Part shown: in pieces, positions 7,050 through 13,651 of the stretch
How the letters are laid out: each line of letters opens with the position of its first letter
Position numbering within the stretch: position 1 is the stretch's first letter
Assembly: GCA_016177065.1 (NCBI GenBank)
Contig: JACOVZ010000004.1
Coordinates: 1 to 18,003 of the forward strand
Direction of reading: 5' to 3'
Source of the DNA: Candidatus Wildermuthbacteria bacterium
GTDB lineage: Bacteria; Patescibacteriota; Minisyncoccia; Minisyncoccales; UBA10102
Length of the DNA stretch: 18,003 nucleotides
Made by a program: the position numbers and the translations under genes
Notes under the pieces: model-generated
Seen by the model: the letters and a program-made list of their open reading frames with translations, nothing else
Databases searched by the model: none
Told to the model about the DNA's origin: nothing

Positions 7050-7811
7050 TTAAACGGCGAGCCACCCTCCGTCCACGAACAATGTGGCGCCTGTGATGTA
7101 GCTTGCCTCTTCTGAAGCGAGAAAAACAACTGCGGAGGAAACCTCTTCGGGCCTGCCGATTCTTTTGAGCGGCACGCGGGAAAGCATTGCGTCCAGCGCT
7201 TCCTTTGAAAGCTTCGCGTCTGCGATCATGGGAGTATCAATGGCTCCCGGAGCTACCGCATTCACGGTAATGCCAAGCTGAGCCCACTCAGAAGCTAAGG
7301 TTTCAGTCATGCCCAGGACTCCTCCTTTTGAAGCTGTGTAATGCGAGCCTCCTGCAATGCCAACCCCAACCTGGCCCGAAGCAACCGAGGCGATATTAAT
7401 GATCCTGCCCCATTTGTTTTTCGCCATTTCTTTTGCCGCTCTTTGGGCGCACAAGAACTGCCCCTTGAGATTAATTGCCATTATCTTATCCCAATCTTCT
7501 TCTGTAAGCTCAAGAGCCGGCTTTGAGAAATAAATGCCGGCGTTGTTGACAAGAATATCCAGGCGGCCGAAACGCTTGATTACTTCATCAAAAACTTCAT
7601 TCACCTCTTTTGCGTTTGATACGTCAAGCTTGAACCCTTCAGCCTCTCCGCCAGCAGCCTTGATTTCTTCTGCAACGTTTTTGCATTCTGCTTCGTCAAT
7701 GTCCGTTACTGCGACTTTTGCTCCTTGCCTTGCAAGGATCATAGCGTGGGATTTGCCCATGCCCCGCCTTGCTCCTGTGATCAGCGCAACTTTGTCTTTG
7801 AGAGTGAACAT
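7050..7811 (-). CDS. SDR-family oxidoreductase (FabG-like)
   Basis: This is a classical short-chain dehydrogenase of 253 residues, an NAD(P)-dependent reductase/dehydrogenase. The cofactor loop TGARRGMG is at 12-19, NNAG at 89-92, and the catalytic set Asn114, Ser142 and Tyr158-x3-Lys162 (YTASK) is intact. PGAIDTPM at 198-205 and the FVDGGW end are typical. Asp37/Asp39 at the end of the second strand (VTDID) suggest NAD(H) preference, by analogy. FabG-like sequence alone does not prove a fatty-acid role, and no fab genes are near. It lies 34 nt downstream of the P1B ATPase on the same strand. Confidence 0.9.
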   Translation of the reverse strand: MFTLKDKVALITGARRGMGKSHAMILARQGAKVAVTDIDEAECKNVAEEIKAAGGEAEGFKLDVSNAKEVNEVFDEVIKRFGRLDILVNNAGIYFSKPALELTEEDWDKIMAINLKGQFLCAQRAAKEMAKNKWGRIINIASVASGQVGVGIAGGSHYTASKGGVLGMTETLASEWAQLGITVNAVAPGAIDTPMIADAKLSKEALDAMLSRVPLKRIGRPEEVSSAVVFLASEEASYITGATLFVDGGWLAV

Positions 7812-7830
7812 ATACGTATAGTATAGTATA
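7812..7830 (-). promoter_or_regulatory. TATAG/TATAC short tandem repeat, possible -10 array
   Basis: Directly before the SDR start, the minus strand reads a run of overlapping TATACT-like boxes, a 5-nt unit repeated about three times. Any of them could act as a -10 box for a nearly leaderless transcript, but no -35 match is visible 16-18 nt upstream. Co-transcription with the ATPase gene is the alternative. Confidence 0.35.
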
Positions 7831-7845
7831 TTGTTATATCCTGCG

Positions 7846-9627
7846 CTACCTGCTCGCGCGCAGAGCGTTCACAATAACCGCAACATCAATTGCTTCTTGC
7901 AAGAAAGCTCCTGCTATTGGAGGAATAAATCCAAACGCGGCAAGAATCATGCCAGCCACGCTCATTCCGATTCCCCACGCAATGCTTTGAATTGCAATAT
8001 GCACCGTGCGCTTTGAAATAGAAAGCGCCTCAATCACAAGCGAAAAGTTCCCTCCTAAAAACACAATATCTGCTGCTTCAGAAGCTGCTGTCTGCTCCTC
8101 GTTGCTGAACACTATGCCTACATTGGCGAGCGCCAAAGCCGGAGCATCATTGATTCCGTCTCCGATCATTGCGACAATCTTTCCGGCCTTTCGCAGTTCT
8201 TCAATCCCCTTTTGCTTGTCTTGGGGAGTGCACTCTGCCTGAATATGGATTCTCTCTCCAAGCTGATGAGCAACCTCCTCTGCAGCTTCTTTTTTGTCTC
8301 CGGTAAAGATATGCAATTCAAGCCCCTGTTCTTTCAAAGCCCGCATGATTTCTCTTGATTCCTGCCTGAGTTCGTCTTGAAACCTGAAAACGGCAAGAAG
8401 CGTTTCTCCTTGATGAAGCCCGATAGTCATGCCGTCATGCCCTTCTATTTTCTTTAACGCATACGGCATGCCCTCCACCACTCCTGAAATTCCAGACCCT
8501 ATCTTTTCCTGAACAGAAGACGCATGCAAAAGAGGCGCTTGCCTTTCTTTTGCAAACGAAACGATTGCATTAGCTAAAGGATGCATAGAATTTCTCTCAA
8601 TGCTTTCTGCAACAGCAAACAATCTCGCGTCTGGAATTTCTGAAACATTCTTGAACTCGGCAATGGTCGGCTTTCCCAGAGTAATGGTTCCTGTTTTGTC
8701 AAAGATGATTGCATTAATTCTTGAAAGCACTTCAAGACTTGCCAATTTTTTCACAATAATGCGCTTTTTTGCTGAAGCATTCACGCCTCCTAAAAGCGCA
8801 ATCGGGGTGGCTAAAAGCAGGGGGCAGGGAGTTGCGATAACAAGCACCGCGAGCACGATTTTAAAATCATGGGAGAGAAGATATGCAAAAGCGGAAATCA
8901 GGAGAGTAAGAAAGGTAAAGACAACGCTCCAGCTATCTGCTAAACGAACCAGCGGGGCTTTTTCCTGCTGGGCCTTTTTTACCATTGCAATAATTTTCTC
9001 GTACATGGAATCCTCTGCGGCTCTTGAAACCTTCAGAACAATCGGCTCCCCAATGTTTATCGTTCCGCTCCTCAAAGAATCTCCCTGTATTTTTTCAACT
9101 GGGTAGGGCTCTCCGGTGAGAGAAGCTTCGTCAATAATCCCCATGGGCGACATGAGATTTCCGTCAAGGCCGATAACTTCCCCTTTTCTCACAAGCACTT
9201 CCTGCAGAACGGCAACCCTCCCGATCTTCTCTTTTCTTGAAGCATGATTATCTTCCCAAAGCAGCACTTCATGAGGTATGCGGTCTGCAAGTTTTGTAAG
9301 GGTGTTTTTCGCCTGCGAAACTCCGTACTCCTCAAGCGTCCTCCCGCTTGAAATCATGAGCGCAATGATTGAGGCAACCAGGTACTCTTTCGTGGCGAGA
9401 GCGACAATAATGGCAAGCACCGCAATGTAGTCTAAGACAAAACGCCTTTTTGCAATGGACGAAATAATCTCCTTGAACAGCTCGTAGCTTCCGAGAATCG
9501 TTATAGAAATAAGAATGAGACTCGCAAAACCAGCACCATGCAAAAACATAAGAACCAGAGAAGCGCCGATTCCGAGAATGATTGCGAGAGGAATTTTGAA
9601 ACTTTTCAGAATGTGTGAGATAGGCAT
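7846..9627 (-). CDS. P1B-type heavy-metal ATPase, TPC-motif class
   Basis: This 593-residue P-type ATPase should export transition metal ions with ATP. Visible motifs are TGEP (171-174) of the actuator domain, the membrane metal motif TPCPLLLATP (266-275), the phosphorylation site DKTGT (Asp310), the P1B-specific HP dipeptide (349-350) and GDGINDAP (489-496). Two hydrophobic regions precede the actuator and one pair follows the catalytic domain. Copper and zinc pumps carry CPC here; this protein has Thr-Pro-Cys, the type I recall for P1B-5 (nickel/iron-like) pumps. It lacks both an N-terminal metal-binding domain and the C-terminal hemerythrin domain found in some P1B-5 proteins. The metal cannot be assigned. 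Confidence 0.92.
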   Translation of the reverse strand: MPISHILKSFKIPLAIILGIGASLVLMFLHGAGFASLILISITILGSYELFKEIISSIAKRRFVLDYIAVLAIIVALATKEYLVASIIALMISSGRTLEEYGVSQAKNTLTKLADRIPHEVLLWEDNHASRKEKIGRVAVLQEVLVRKGEVIGLDGNLMSPMGIIDEASLTGEPYPVEKIQGDSLRSGTINIGEPIVLKVSRAAEDSMYEKIIAMVKKAQQEKAPLVRLADSWSVVFTFLTLLISAFAYLLSHDFKIVLAVLVIATPCPLLLATPIALLGGVNASAKKRIIVKKLASLEVLSRINAIIFDKTGTITLGKPTIAEFKNVSEIPDARLFAVAESIERNSMHPLANAIVSFAKERQAPLLHASSVQEKIGSGISGVVEGMPYALKKIEGHDGMTIGLHQGETLLAVFRFQDELRQESREIMRALKEQGLELHIFTGDKKEAAEEVAHQLGERIHIQAECTPQDKQKGIEELRKAGKIVAMIGDGINDAPALALANVGIVFSNEEQTAASEAADIVFLGGNFSLVIEALSISKRTVHIAIQSIAWGIGMSVAGMILAAFGFIPPIAGAFLQEAIDVAVIVNALRASR

Positions 9628-9635
9628 GCCTATCC

Positions 9636-9664
9636 ATACTACAATAGAAAACCACCGCTTTAAA
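9636..9664 (-). promoter_or_regulatory. Candidate promoter of the P1B ATPase gene
   Basis: TTTAAA (9659-9664), 17 nt and TAGTAT (9636-9641) precede the ATG by 8 nt, the same near-leaderless geometry as typA. The -35 box is the centre of the cold-shock gene terminator hairpin. Confidence 0.4.
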
Positions 9665-9674
9665 GCGATGGTTT
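9643..9674 (-). terminator. Terminator of the cold-shock gene
   Basis: Two 13-nt arms (9649-9661 and 9662-9674) pair fully on the minus strand, with one U-G pair. The equivalent position on the plus strand is a C-A mismatch, so the structure favours minus-strand RNA. It is followed by TTTTCTATT. Confidence 0.75.
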
Positions 9675-9692
9675 CCTATGATGAAAAGCGTA

Positions 9693-9893
9693 TTAGGCTC
9701 GAGTCACGTTCTTTGCGCTCAAACCCTTTTCGCCCTCAGCAACCTCAAAAGAAACAGTGTCTCCTTCTTTGAGCTCTTCAAATGTCACTCCGCTCAAATC
9801 CTTGGAGTGGAAGAAAAGATCCTTTGCTTCGCCCTCTCTGGCGATGAATCCAAATCCCCTTTCACTGATCAATTTCTTGATAGTTCCTGTCAT
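9693..9893 (-). CDS. csp: Cold-shock domain protein
   Basis: This 66-residue single cold-shock domain binds single-stranded RNA/DNA and acts as an RNA chaperone. RNP1 appears as RGFGFI (12-17) and RNP2 as LFFHSKD (26-32), and the ends MTGTIK and GLSAKNVT are standard. Length is normal for CspA-type proteins. The gene has a near-consensus promoter and a leader of about 65 nt without a Shine-Dalgarno before the ATG, so translation may depend on leader structure, as in other csp genes. A short ORF starting at 9951 in the leader overlaps the start in another frame. A hairpin terminator follows, so it is probably monocistronic. Confidence 0.95.
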   Translation of the reverse strand: MTGTIKKLISERGFGFIAREGEAKDLFFHSKDLSGVTFEELKEGDTVSFEVAEGEKGLSAKNVTRA

Positions 9894-9965
9894 GATTGTG
9901 TGTACTGCTTGATGTTATTGGTATGTGAGAAACCCGACCCCGTCTCTTCATATGCAAGCTGAATT

Positions 9966-9994
9966 ATCATACTCCCAAAAACAGGGCTTGTCAA
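9966..9994 (-). promoter_or_regulatory. Promoter of the cold-shock gene
   Basis: TTGACA (9989-9994), a 17-nt spacer and TATGAT (9966-9971) are close to the sigma-70 consensus. The -35 box contains the TGA stop of the upstream Gmad2/GerMN gene. Transcription should start near 9959. Confidence 0.8.
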
Positions 9995-10821
9995 GGCTGA
10001 AGAATATCCTCGGTTCTGCCGTCAATTGAAATGAGAACGGTCTCAACCGTTGGAAATTGTTTCAGAGTTTCCGTAATCTGAGCCCGTATTGCAGAGACTC
10101 TGCAGGATCCCCCAACCTGAAATTCCAATTGCTGGTCAAAATCAATGCTTGCCAAACCATTTTCAATAACCAGCTTTTGGATTCTCGTCCCCGGATTAAT
10201 GCTTGAGATAAACCCCTTGTCTGTTTCTTCCTGCAAAGCGCCCCGCAAAAGAGCTTCCACGGCAGCTCTAGCAACAGCTGAGGTTTTGGGAACCTGCCTT
10301 TCAGCAACTACGGTCCTTGAACAGTCAAAGTAGGGCTCTGCTGCGAATCTGGAATCATTCAGAAATATTTTTACCGGCATACGTTCTTGCGCAATATTCT
10401 GCATTTCCTTGAAAACAACAGAAATTGGCAACTCATCATCATGCTCTGGCAGTCCGGACGGATTGTCTTTCTTTAAAACCAGCGTGCCTTCTAAAGCAGA
10501 GGGAACCGCAAAAGGAAACGAAACGCTGAAAGGCACGAAATCTCGCGTCATCCAGTCTCCCAGTGCCTGAGCTGGCTGAATACCCAAGAGAAAACCATTG
10601 CTGTCAAAAAGCTTCACTGGAAAAGATGCCTCAAAAAACCAAGAACCTCTTGCTTTGCCTTGCACGAAAAGCGGGCTTTCAATGGTTTGGTTTGGCTGAA
10701 TATTGCTTACCTGTATTAAATCTGCCTTCAAGGAAGATGATTCCTTCTCAGTTTTTGATGCCGCAAAATACACGGCAGCGCCTCCGAGAATAAGAATGGA
10801 TAGTAGAAAAACCTTTCTCAT
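9991..10821 (-). CDS. Membrane-anchored Gmad2-GerMN domain protein
   Basis: From the ATG at 10821 the protein has 276 residues: a short basic N-terminus, a hydrophobic anchor at about 4-21, then two extracytoplasmic domains. Residues 45-138 (IESPLFVQGKARGSWFFEASF, LLGIQPAQALGDWM, FVPFSVSFPF) match the Gmad2 immunoglobulin-like domain. Residues 149-274 match GerMN (VKIFLNDS, RAAVEALLRG, GLASIDFD, ISIDG). In spore formers these domains occur in GerM; in non-sporing Candidate Phyla Radiation bacteria they are common and probably concern the cell envelope (inference). An alternative GTG at 10839 overlaps the upstream stop by 4 nt (GTGA) and would add six residues before the anchor; I prefer the ATG because it gives a normal signal sequence. 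Confidence 0.88.
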   Translation of the reverse strand: MRKVFLLSILILGGAAVYFAASKTEKESSSLKADLIQVSNIQPNQTIESPLFVQGKARGSWFFEASFPVKLFDSNGFLLGIQPAQALGDWMTRDFVPFSVSFPFAVPSALEGTLVLKKDNPSGLPEHDDELPISVVFKEMQNIAQERMPVKIFLNDSRFAAEPYFDCSRTVVAERQVPKTSAVARAAVEALLRGALQEETDKGFISSINPGTRIQKLVIENGLASIDFDQQLEFQVGGSCRVSAIRAQITETLKQFPTVETVLISIDGRTEDILQP

Positions 10822-10835
10822 TGAGCTATCCACAA

Positions 10836-11060
10836 TCACATAGCGAGCAGTCCTCGCAATTCTTTTACTTCATCTTCAAGTTTCTCTATTCTCCTTTTAT
10901 GGTCTGCGAGAACAAGTTTTTCAATGCGCTCAAGACGGCTTTCTACAATATCAAAACGATGGTTGACTTCATTTCTCTTGGCCATATCTTTTTCTACCTC
11001 ATCAAAACCTTTTGCAACCATTCTTGCCAAATCATCAATTGTAATATTTTTGTTTTTCAT
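10836..11060 (-). CDS. Small coiled-coil protein
   Basis: This 74-residue, highly charged protein is probably one long helix. The N-terminal part (KNITIDDLARMVAKGFDEVEK) is a motif I recall in many small Parcubacteria hypotheticals. Residues from about 37 onward (VESRLERIEKLVL, RRIEKLEDEVKELRGLL) show heptad spacing of Leu/Ile/Val, so a coiled-coil oligomer is likely. No catalytic motif or membrane segment is present. An upstream in-frame ATG at 11069 overlaps the -10 box, so translation must start at 11060, which is only 7 nt from that box. Its stop overlaps the possible GTG start of the next gene. Function unknown. Confidence 0.8.
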   Translation of the reverse strand: MKNKNITIDDLARMVAKGFDEVEKDMAKRNEVNHRFDIVESRLERIEKLVLADHKRRIEKLEDEVKELRGLLAM

Positions 11061-11067
11061 CAATCTC

Positions 11068-11095
11068 ATTTTAAACCCGCTGAAAATATTGTCAA
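11068..11095 (-). promoter_or_regulatory. Promoter of the coiled-coil gene (leaderless type)
   Basis: TTGACA (11090-11095), a 16-nt spacer and TAAAAT (11068-11073) are followed by 7 nt and the ATG at 11060. The transcript should begin at or next to the start codon. Confidence 0.8.
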
Positions 11096-11112
11096 CTCAT
11101 ACTCACCTTAAC

Positions 11113-11742
11113 TTAAATCTCAATAGTTTCATCTCCTTCCAACGGATAGAAAGCAATGCCATGCTGCTGTAAATACTGGGAAATCCTCTCAAAGAAGTTC
11201 TTTCTCGCTTCCTCGTTCCAATGCCAATCATGAATTGGGATTACGGCTTTCGGTTTTACCTGTACAGCTTTTTCCATGGCTTCTGTAAGATGACCCCAGG
11301 GAGCTTGCACAGGAAGCGCAAGAATTTCTGCAGAAGAACCAAACTGAAACGAATCCCCGGGATGCATAAGCTTTCCGAACACTTTTGCAAGAACATTCTT
11401 CACTGGAGAAGAAACACCAAACACAGCCTCGTGCGGGATTTCTTTCAGCGCAATATCCTCGTTGCCCCCTGTTAATACGATCAATCCCTCTTTTTCCAGA
11501 ATTGATTTCACCGACGAGTTGCTCATAATCTGCAATCCTGGAAATTTCACGGATATTTTCTTTATCAGAGGAATATCCATATGGTCTGCATGCTCATGAG
11601 TGATGACCAGATAATCAAGCTTTGCTATACTCTCCAGATCCAAAACATTGGCTTGCGCGGTATAATTTCCAGGGTCAATAAGGGCAACTGTGCCATGTTC
11701 CTCAACAAGCAGACAGGAATGAACATATTTTGATATCTTCAT
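11113..11742 (-). CDS. Metallo-beta-lactamase-fold hydrolase (UlaG-like)
   Basis: The 209-residue protein has the metallo-beta-lactamase fold. The metal motif HEHADH is at 49-54, a second region has HPGD (127-130) with the acidic ligand, and His151 (APWGH) and His171 (IPIHDWHW) supply the remaining candidates. The compact size and HPGDSF pattern fit the UlaG-like group of MBL-fold hydrolases, whose substrates include lactones, phosphodiesters and others; the substrate here cannot be named. The ATG at 11742 begins 6 nt after an extended -10 box and has no Shine-Dalgarno, so a leaderless mRNA is likely. It transcribes away from the plus-strand solute-binding-protein gene. Confidence 0.9.
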   Translation of the reverse strand: MKISKYVHSCLLVEEHGTVALIDPGNYTAQANVLDLESIAKLDYLVITHEHADHMDIPLIKKISVKFPGLQIMSNSSVKSILEKEGLIVLTGGNEDIALKEIPHEAVFGVSSPVKNVLAKVFGKLMHPGDSFQFGSSAEILALPVQAPWGHLTEAMEKAVQVKPKAVIPIHDWHWNEEARKNFFERISQYLQQHGIAFYPLEGDETIEI

Positions 11743-11748
11743 GTCTTT

Positions 11749-11757
11749 AGTGTACCA
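11749..11757 (-). promoter_or_regulatory. Extended -10 of the UlaG-like gene
   Basis: On the minus strand TGG followed by TACACT (11749-11754) ends 6 nt before the ATG. The -35 region is not convincing. Confidence 0.5.
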
Positions 11758-11762
11758 TACTC

Positions 11763-11791
11763 TTGACTTTTTACGCTATTTATTCTATGGT
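11763..11791 (+). promoter_or_regulatory. Promoter of the SBP/oxidoreductase pair
   Basis: TTGACT (11763-11768), a 17-nt spacer and TATGGT (11786-11791) point towards the solute-binding-protein gene. The start near 11798 would give a leader of about 120 nt, much longer than those of neighbouring genes. Confidence 0.55.
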
Positions 11792-11802
11792 CCAGCCATC
11801 CG

Positions 11803-11820
11803 AACAGAAACAATTCTGTT
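11803..11820 (+). other. Hairpin at the 5' end of the SBP leader
   Basis: AACAGAA (11803-11809) and TTCTGTT (11814-11820) form a 7-bp stem with a 4-nt loop, close to the predicted transcript start. No T-run follows, so it is not a terminator; it might stabilise the mRNA. The rest of the interval from 11821 to 11908 shows only a second AAAGGAG, at about 11842-11848, with no ORF behind it. Confidence 0.35.
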
Positions 11821-11921
11821 GAGGAAAACAAGCACGTTGACAACAGGAAAGGAGTAAAAATTGAATTGATTGCACAGAAGAAAAATCGTCAAACTGCAAA
11901 ATTCAGAAAAGGAGAGGAACA

Positions 11922-13610
11922 ATGCGAAAAACAGTATTGCTGATAGTACTAGCAGCGCTTGCAGTTTTTGCCCTGGCTGTATGCAACAGCCAAGCAGAAC
12001 CGACCCAAGCGCCATTGCCGCCCAAAGAGCCGGCAGCTCCCGTGGCTCCAAGCCCGGTAGCGACTTCCACCTCTTTGCCGGCACCGAAGATCTCAACACC
12101 CGTGGCAGCAACCTCCACTCCAACGAGAGTGGCGCCGACCGCAACTCCCGTCTCCGATAGACCACAATATGGAGGAGTTCTCAGGCACGGAGGGCTGATA
12201 GATGTTAAGAGCTTAGACAATGTTCTCACGATCGGCTGGGCAGAGGCGCAGCTTTCTTTCTCAATCTTTGACCGGCTCGTTGCCATGGCTCCTGACATGA
12301 TTTTCAAACCGGGCCTCGCAGAATCGTGGCAAATGTCTAATGACGGCACGGTCGTCACGTTTCGCCTGAGAAAAGGAACAAAATTTCAGGACGGCACACC
12401 ATTAAACGCGCAAGCAGTAAAAGCGCATTTTGACCGCGTGCAAGACCCTGCGGTGCAGTCTCCGGCTCGCGCGGATTTCAATCAATTTGTGCAGAGCATG
12501 AGGGTTGACGACGAATACACGATAACCTTTATCCTCAAACAGCCGTCAAGACCATTCTTCTCGTTCCTTGCTTTCATAACCGGAACAGGCATTAACTCCC
12601 CGACAGCTGTTCAAAAACTCGGAAAAGGGTTTGCGCAGAATCCTGTGGGAGCCGGCCCGTTCAAAGTCAAGGAATGGATCCTGGACCAGCGTCTGGTGCT
12701 TGAACGCAATCAAAACTACTGGCAAAACGGCATGCCCTACATTGATCAGTTAGTGTGGCTCTCGGTGCCCGATTCTTCAGTGCAGGTTGCGATGCTTCGC
12801 ACCGGCGAACTGGATATCCAAACAGAAATCCCTGCCACTATGGTGCCATTGCTAGAGAAAAGCTCCAACGTGAAGGTAATCGCTTTTCCTTCGGGGAACA
12901 CATACGGCATTTGGATGTCCGTGCAAAAAGAGCCATGGAACAAATTAGCTCTCAGGCAAGCTCTGGCCTACGGCGTAGACAGAAAATCTCTGATTGACAT
13001 TCTGCTGAACGGACAAGGCAGCCCCAACTACGCCCCGGAAGGAAACAGTTTCTGGTGGTCTAAACCGGATTTGGCGGTTTACCAGTACGACCCGCAGAAA
13101 GCAAAGGAAAAACTTGCGGAAGCTGGTTTTCCTAGCGAGATCACCCTAGACTTCTGGGCGGCCGCAACCGCTTCCGAACTCGGACAGGCGGAAGTAATAC
13201 AAGCCATGTATAAAAAGTCCGGGATCAAACTCAATATCGTTCCAGTGCCCGCAAGCAACAAGTGGACAATGATCGTCCAGAAGCAGATCCACATGGCCAT
13301 ACGCAATTTTACGCCGCGCCCAGACCCTGACGGAAGACTCCGGATACTCTTCCATTCCAAAGGAAGCATCAATCTCCAGGGATACAACAGCCCTGAAGTA
13401 GACGCCCTCATGGACAAAGCGGCAACAATGTATGACCAGGCAGAAGCGAAAAAACTGTACGACCAGATTCAAGAAAAACTCGTGCGGGATGTCGCAGGCT
13501 GGCTCTATACCTACCTGCCGATAGAATTCACGGGAGCAAACACAAGAGTCAACGGATACATAGAGTACGCGCACCGAAGGCCAATATTCACCACCGCCTG
13601 GCTGAAATAG
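11922..13610 (+). CDS. ABC solute-binding lipoprotein, peptide/nickel family 5
   Basis: The 562-residue protein belongs to the family-5 (SBP_bac_5, DppA/OppA-like) extracytoplasmic binding proteins. It begins with a signal sequence (MRKTVLLIVLAALAVFALAV) and Cys21, a likely lipid-modified residue, though the -1 position is Val instead of the usual Gly/Ala/Ser. Residues 22-79 form a Pro/Thr/Ser/Ala-rich linker. The binding domain starts at PQYGGVLRHG (81-90) and shows the usual family segments: PGLAESWQMSNDGTVVTFRLRKGTKFQDGTPLNA, NPVGAGPFKVKEW and LERNQNYW. AAGGAG lies 7 nt before the ATG. No permease or ATPase gene is nearby. The lipoprotein with such a linker strongly recalls Chloroflexota proteins. 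The ligand is unknown. Confidence 0.93.
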   Translation: MRKTVLLIVLAALAVFALAVCNSQAEPTQAPLPPKEPAAPVAPSPVATSTSLPAPKISTPVAATSTPTRVAPTATPVSDRPQYGGVLRHGGLIDVKSLDNVLTIGWAEAQLSFSIFDRLVAMAPDMIFKPGLAESWQMSNDGTVVTFRLRKGTKFQDGTPLNAQAVKAHFDRVQDPAVQSPARADFNQFVQSMRVDDEYTITFILKQPSRPFFSFLAFITGTGINSPTAVQKLGKGFAQNPVGAGPFKVKEWILDQRLVLERNQNYWQNGMPYIDQLVWLSVPDSSVQVAMLRTGELDIQTEIPATMVPLLEKSSNVKVIAFPSGNTYGIWMSVQKEPWNKLALRQALAYGVDRKSLIDILLNGQGSPNYAPEGNSFWWSKPDLAVYQYDPQKAKEKLAEAGFPSEITLDFWAAATASELGQAEVIQAMYKKSGIKLNIVPVPASNKWTMIVQKQIHMAIRNFTPRPDPDGRLRILFHSKGSINLQGYNSPEVDALMDKAATMYDQAEAKKLYDQIQEKLVRDVAGWLYTYLPIEFTGANTRVNGYIEYAHRRPIFTTAWLK

Positions 13611-13651
13611 CAGGACCAGAAAATTCTGCATAGCAAAGGAGAAACTGAAGC

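Noticed and set aside
11903..12358. 151-aa minus-strand frame with Val/Gly/Ala repeats
   Set aside because: The repeats are the reverse of the Pro/Thr linker of the solute-binding lipoprotein, which has the better start site.
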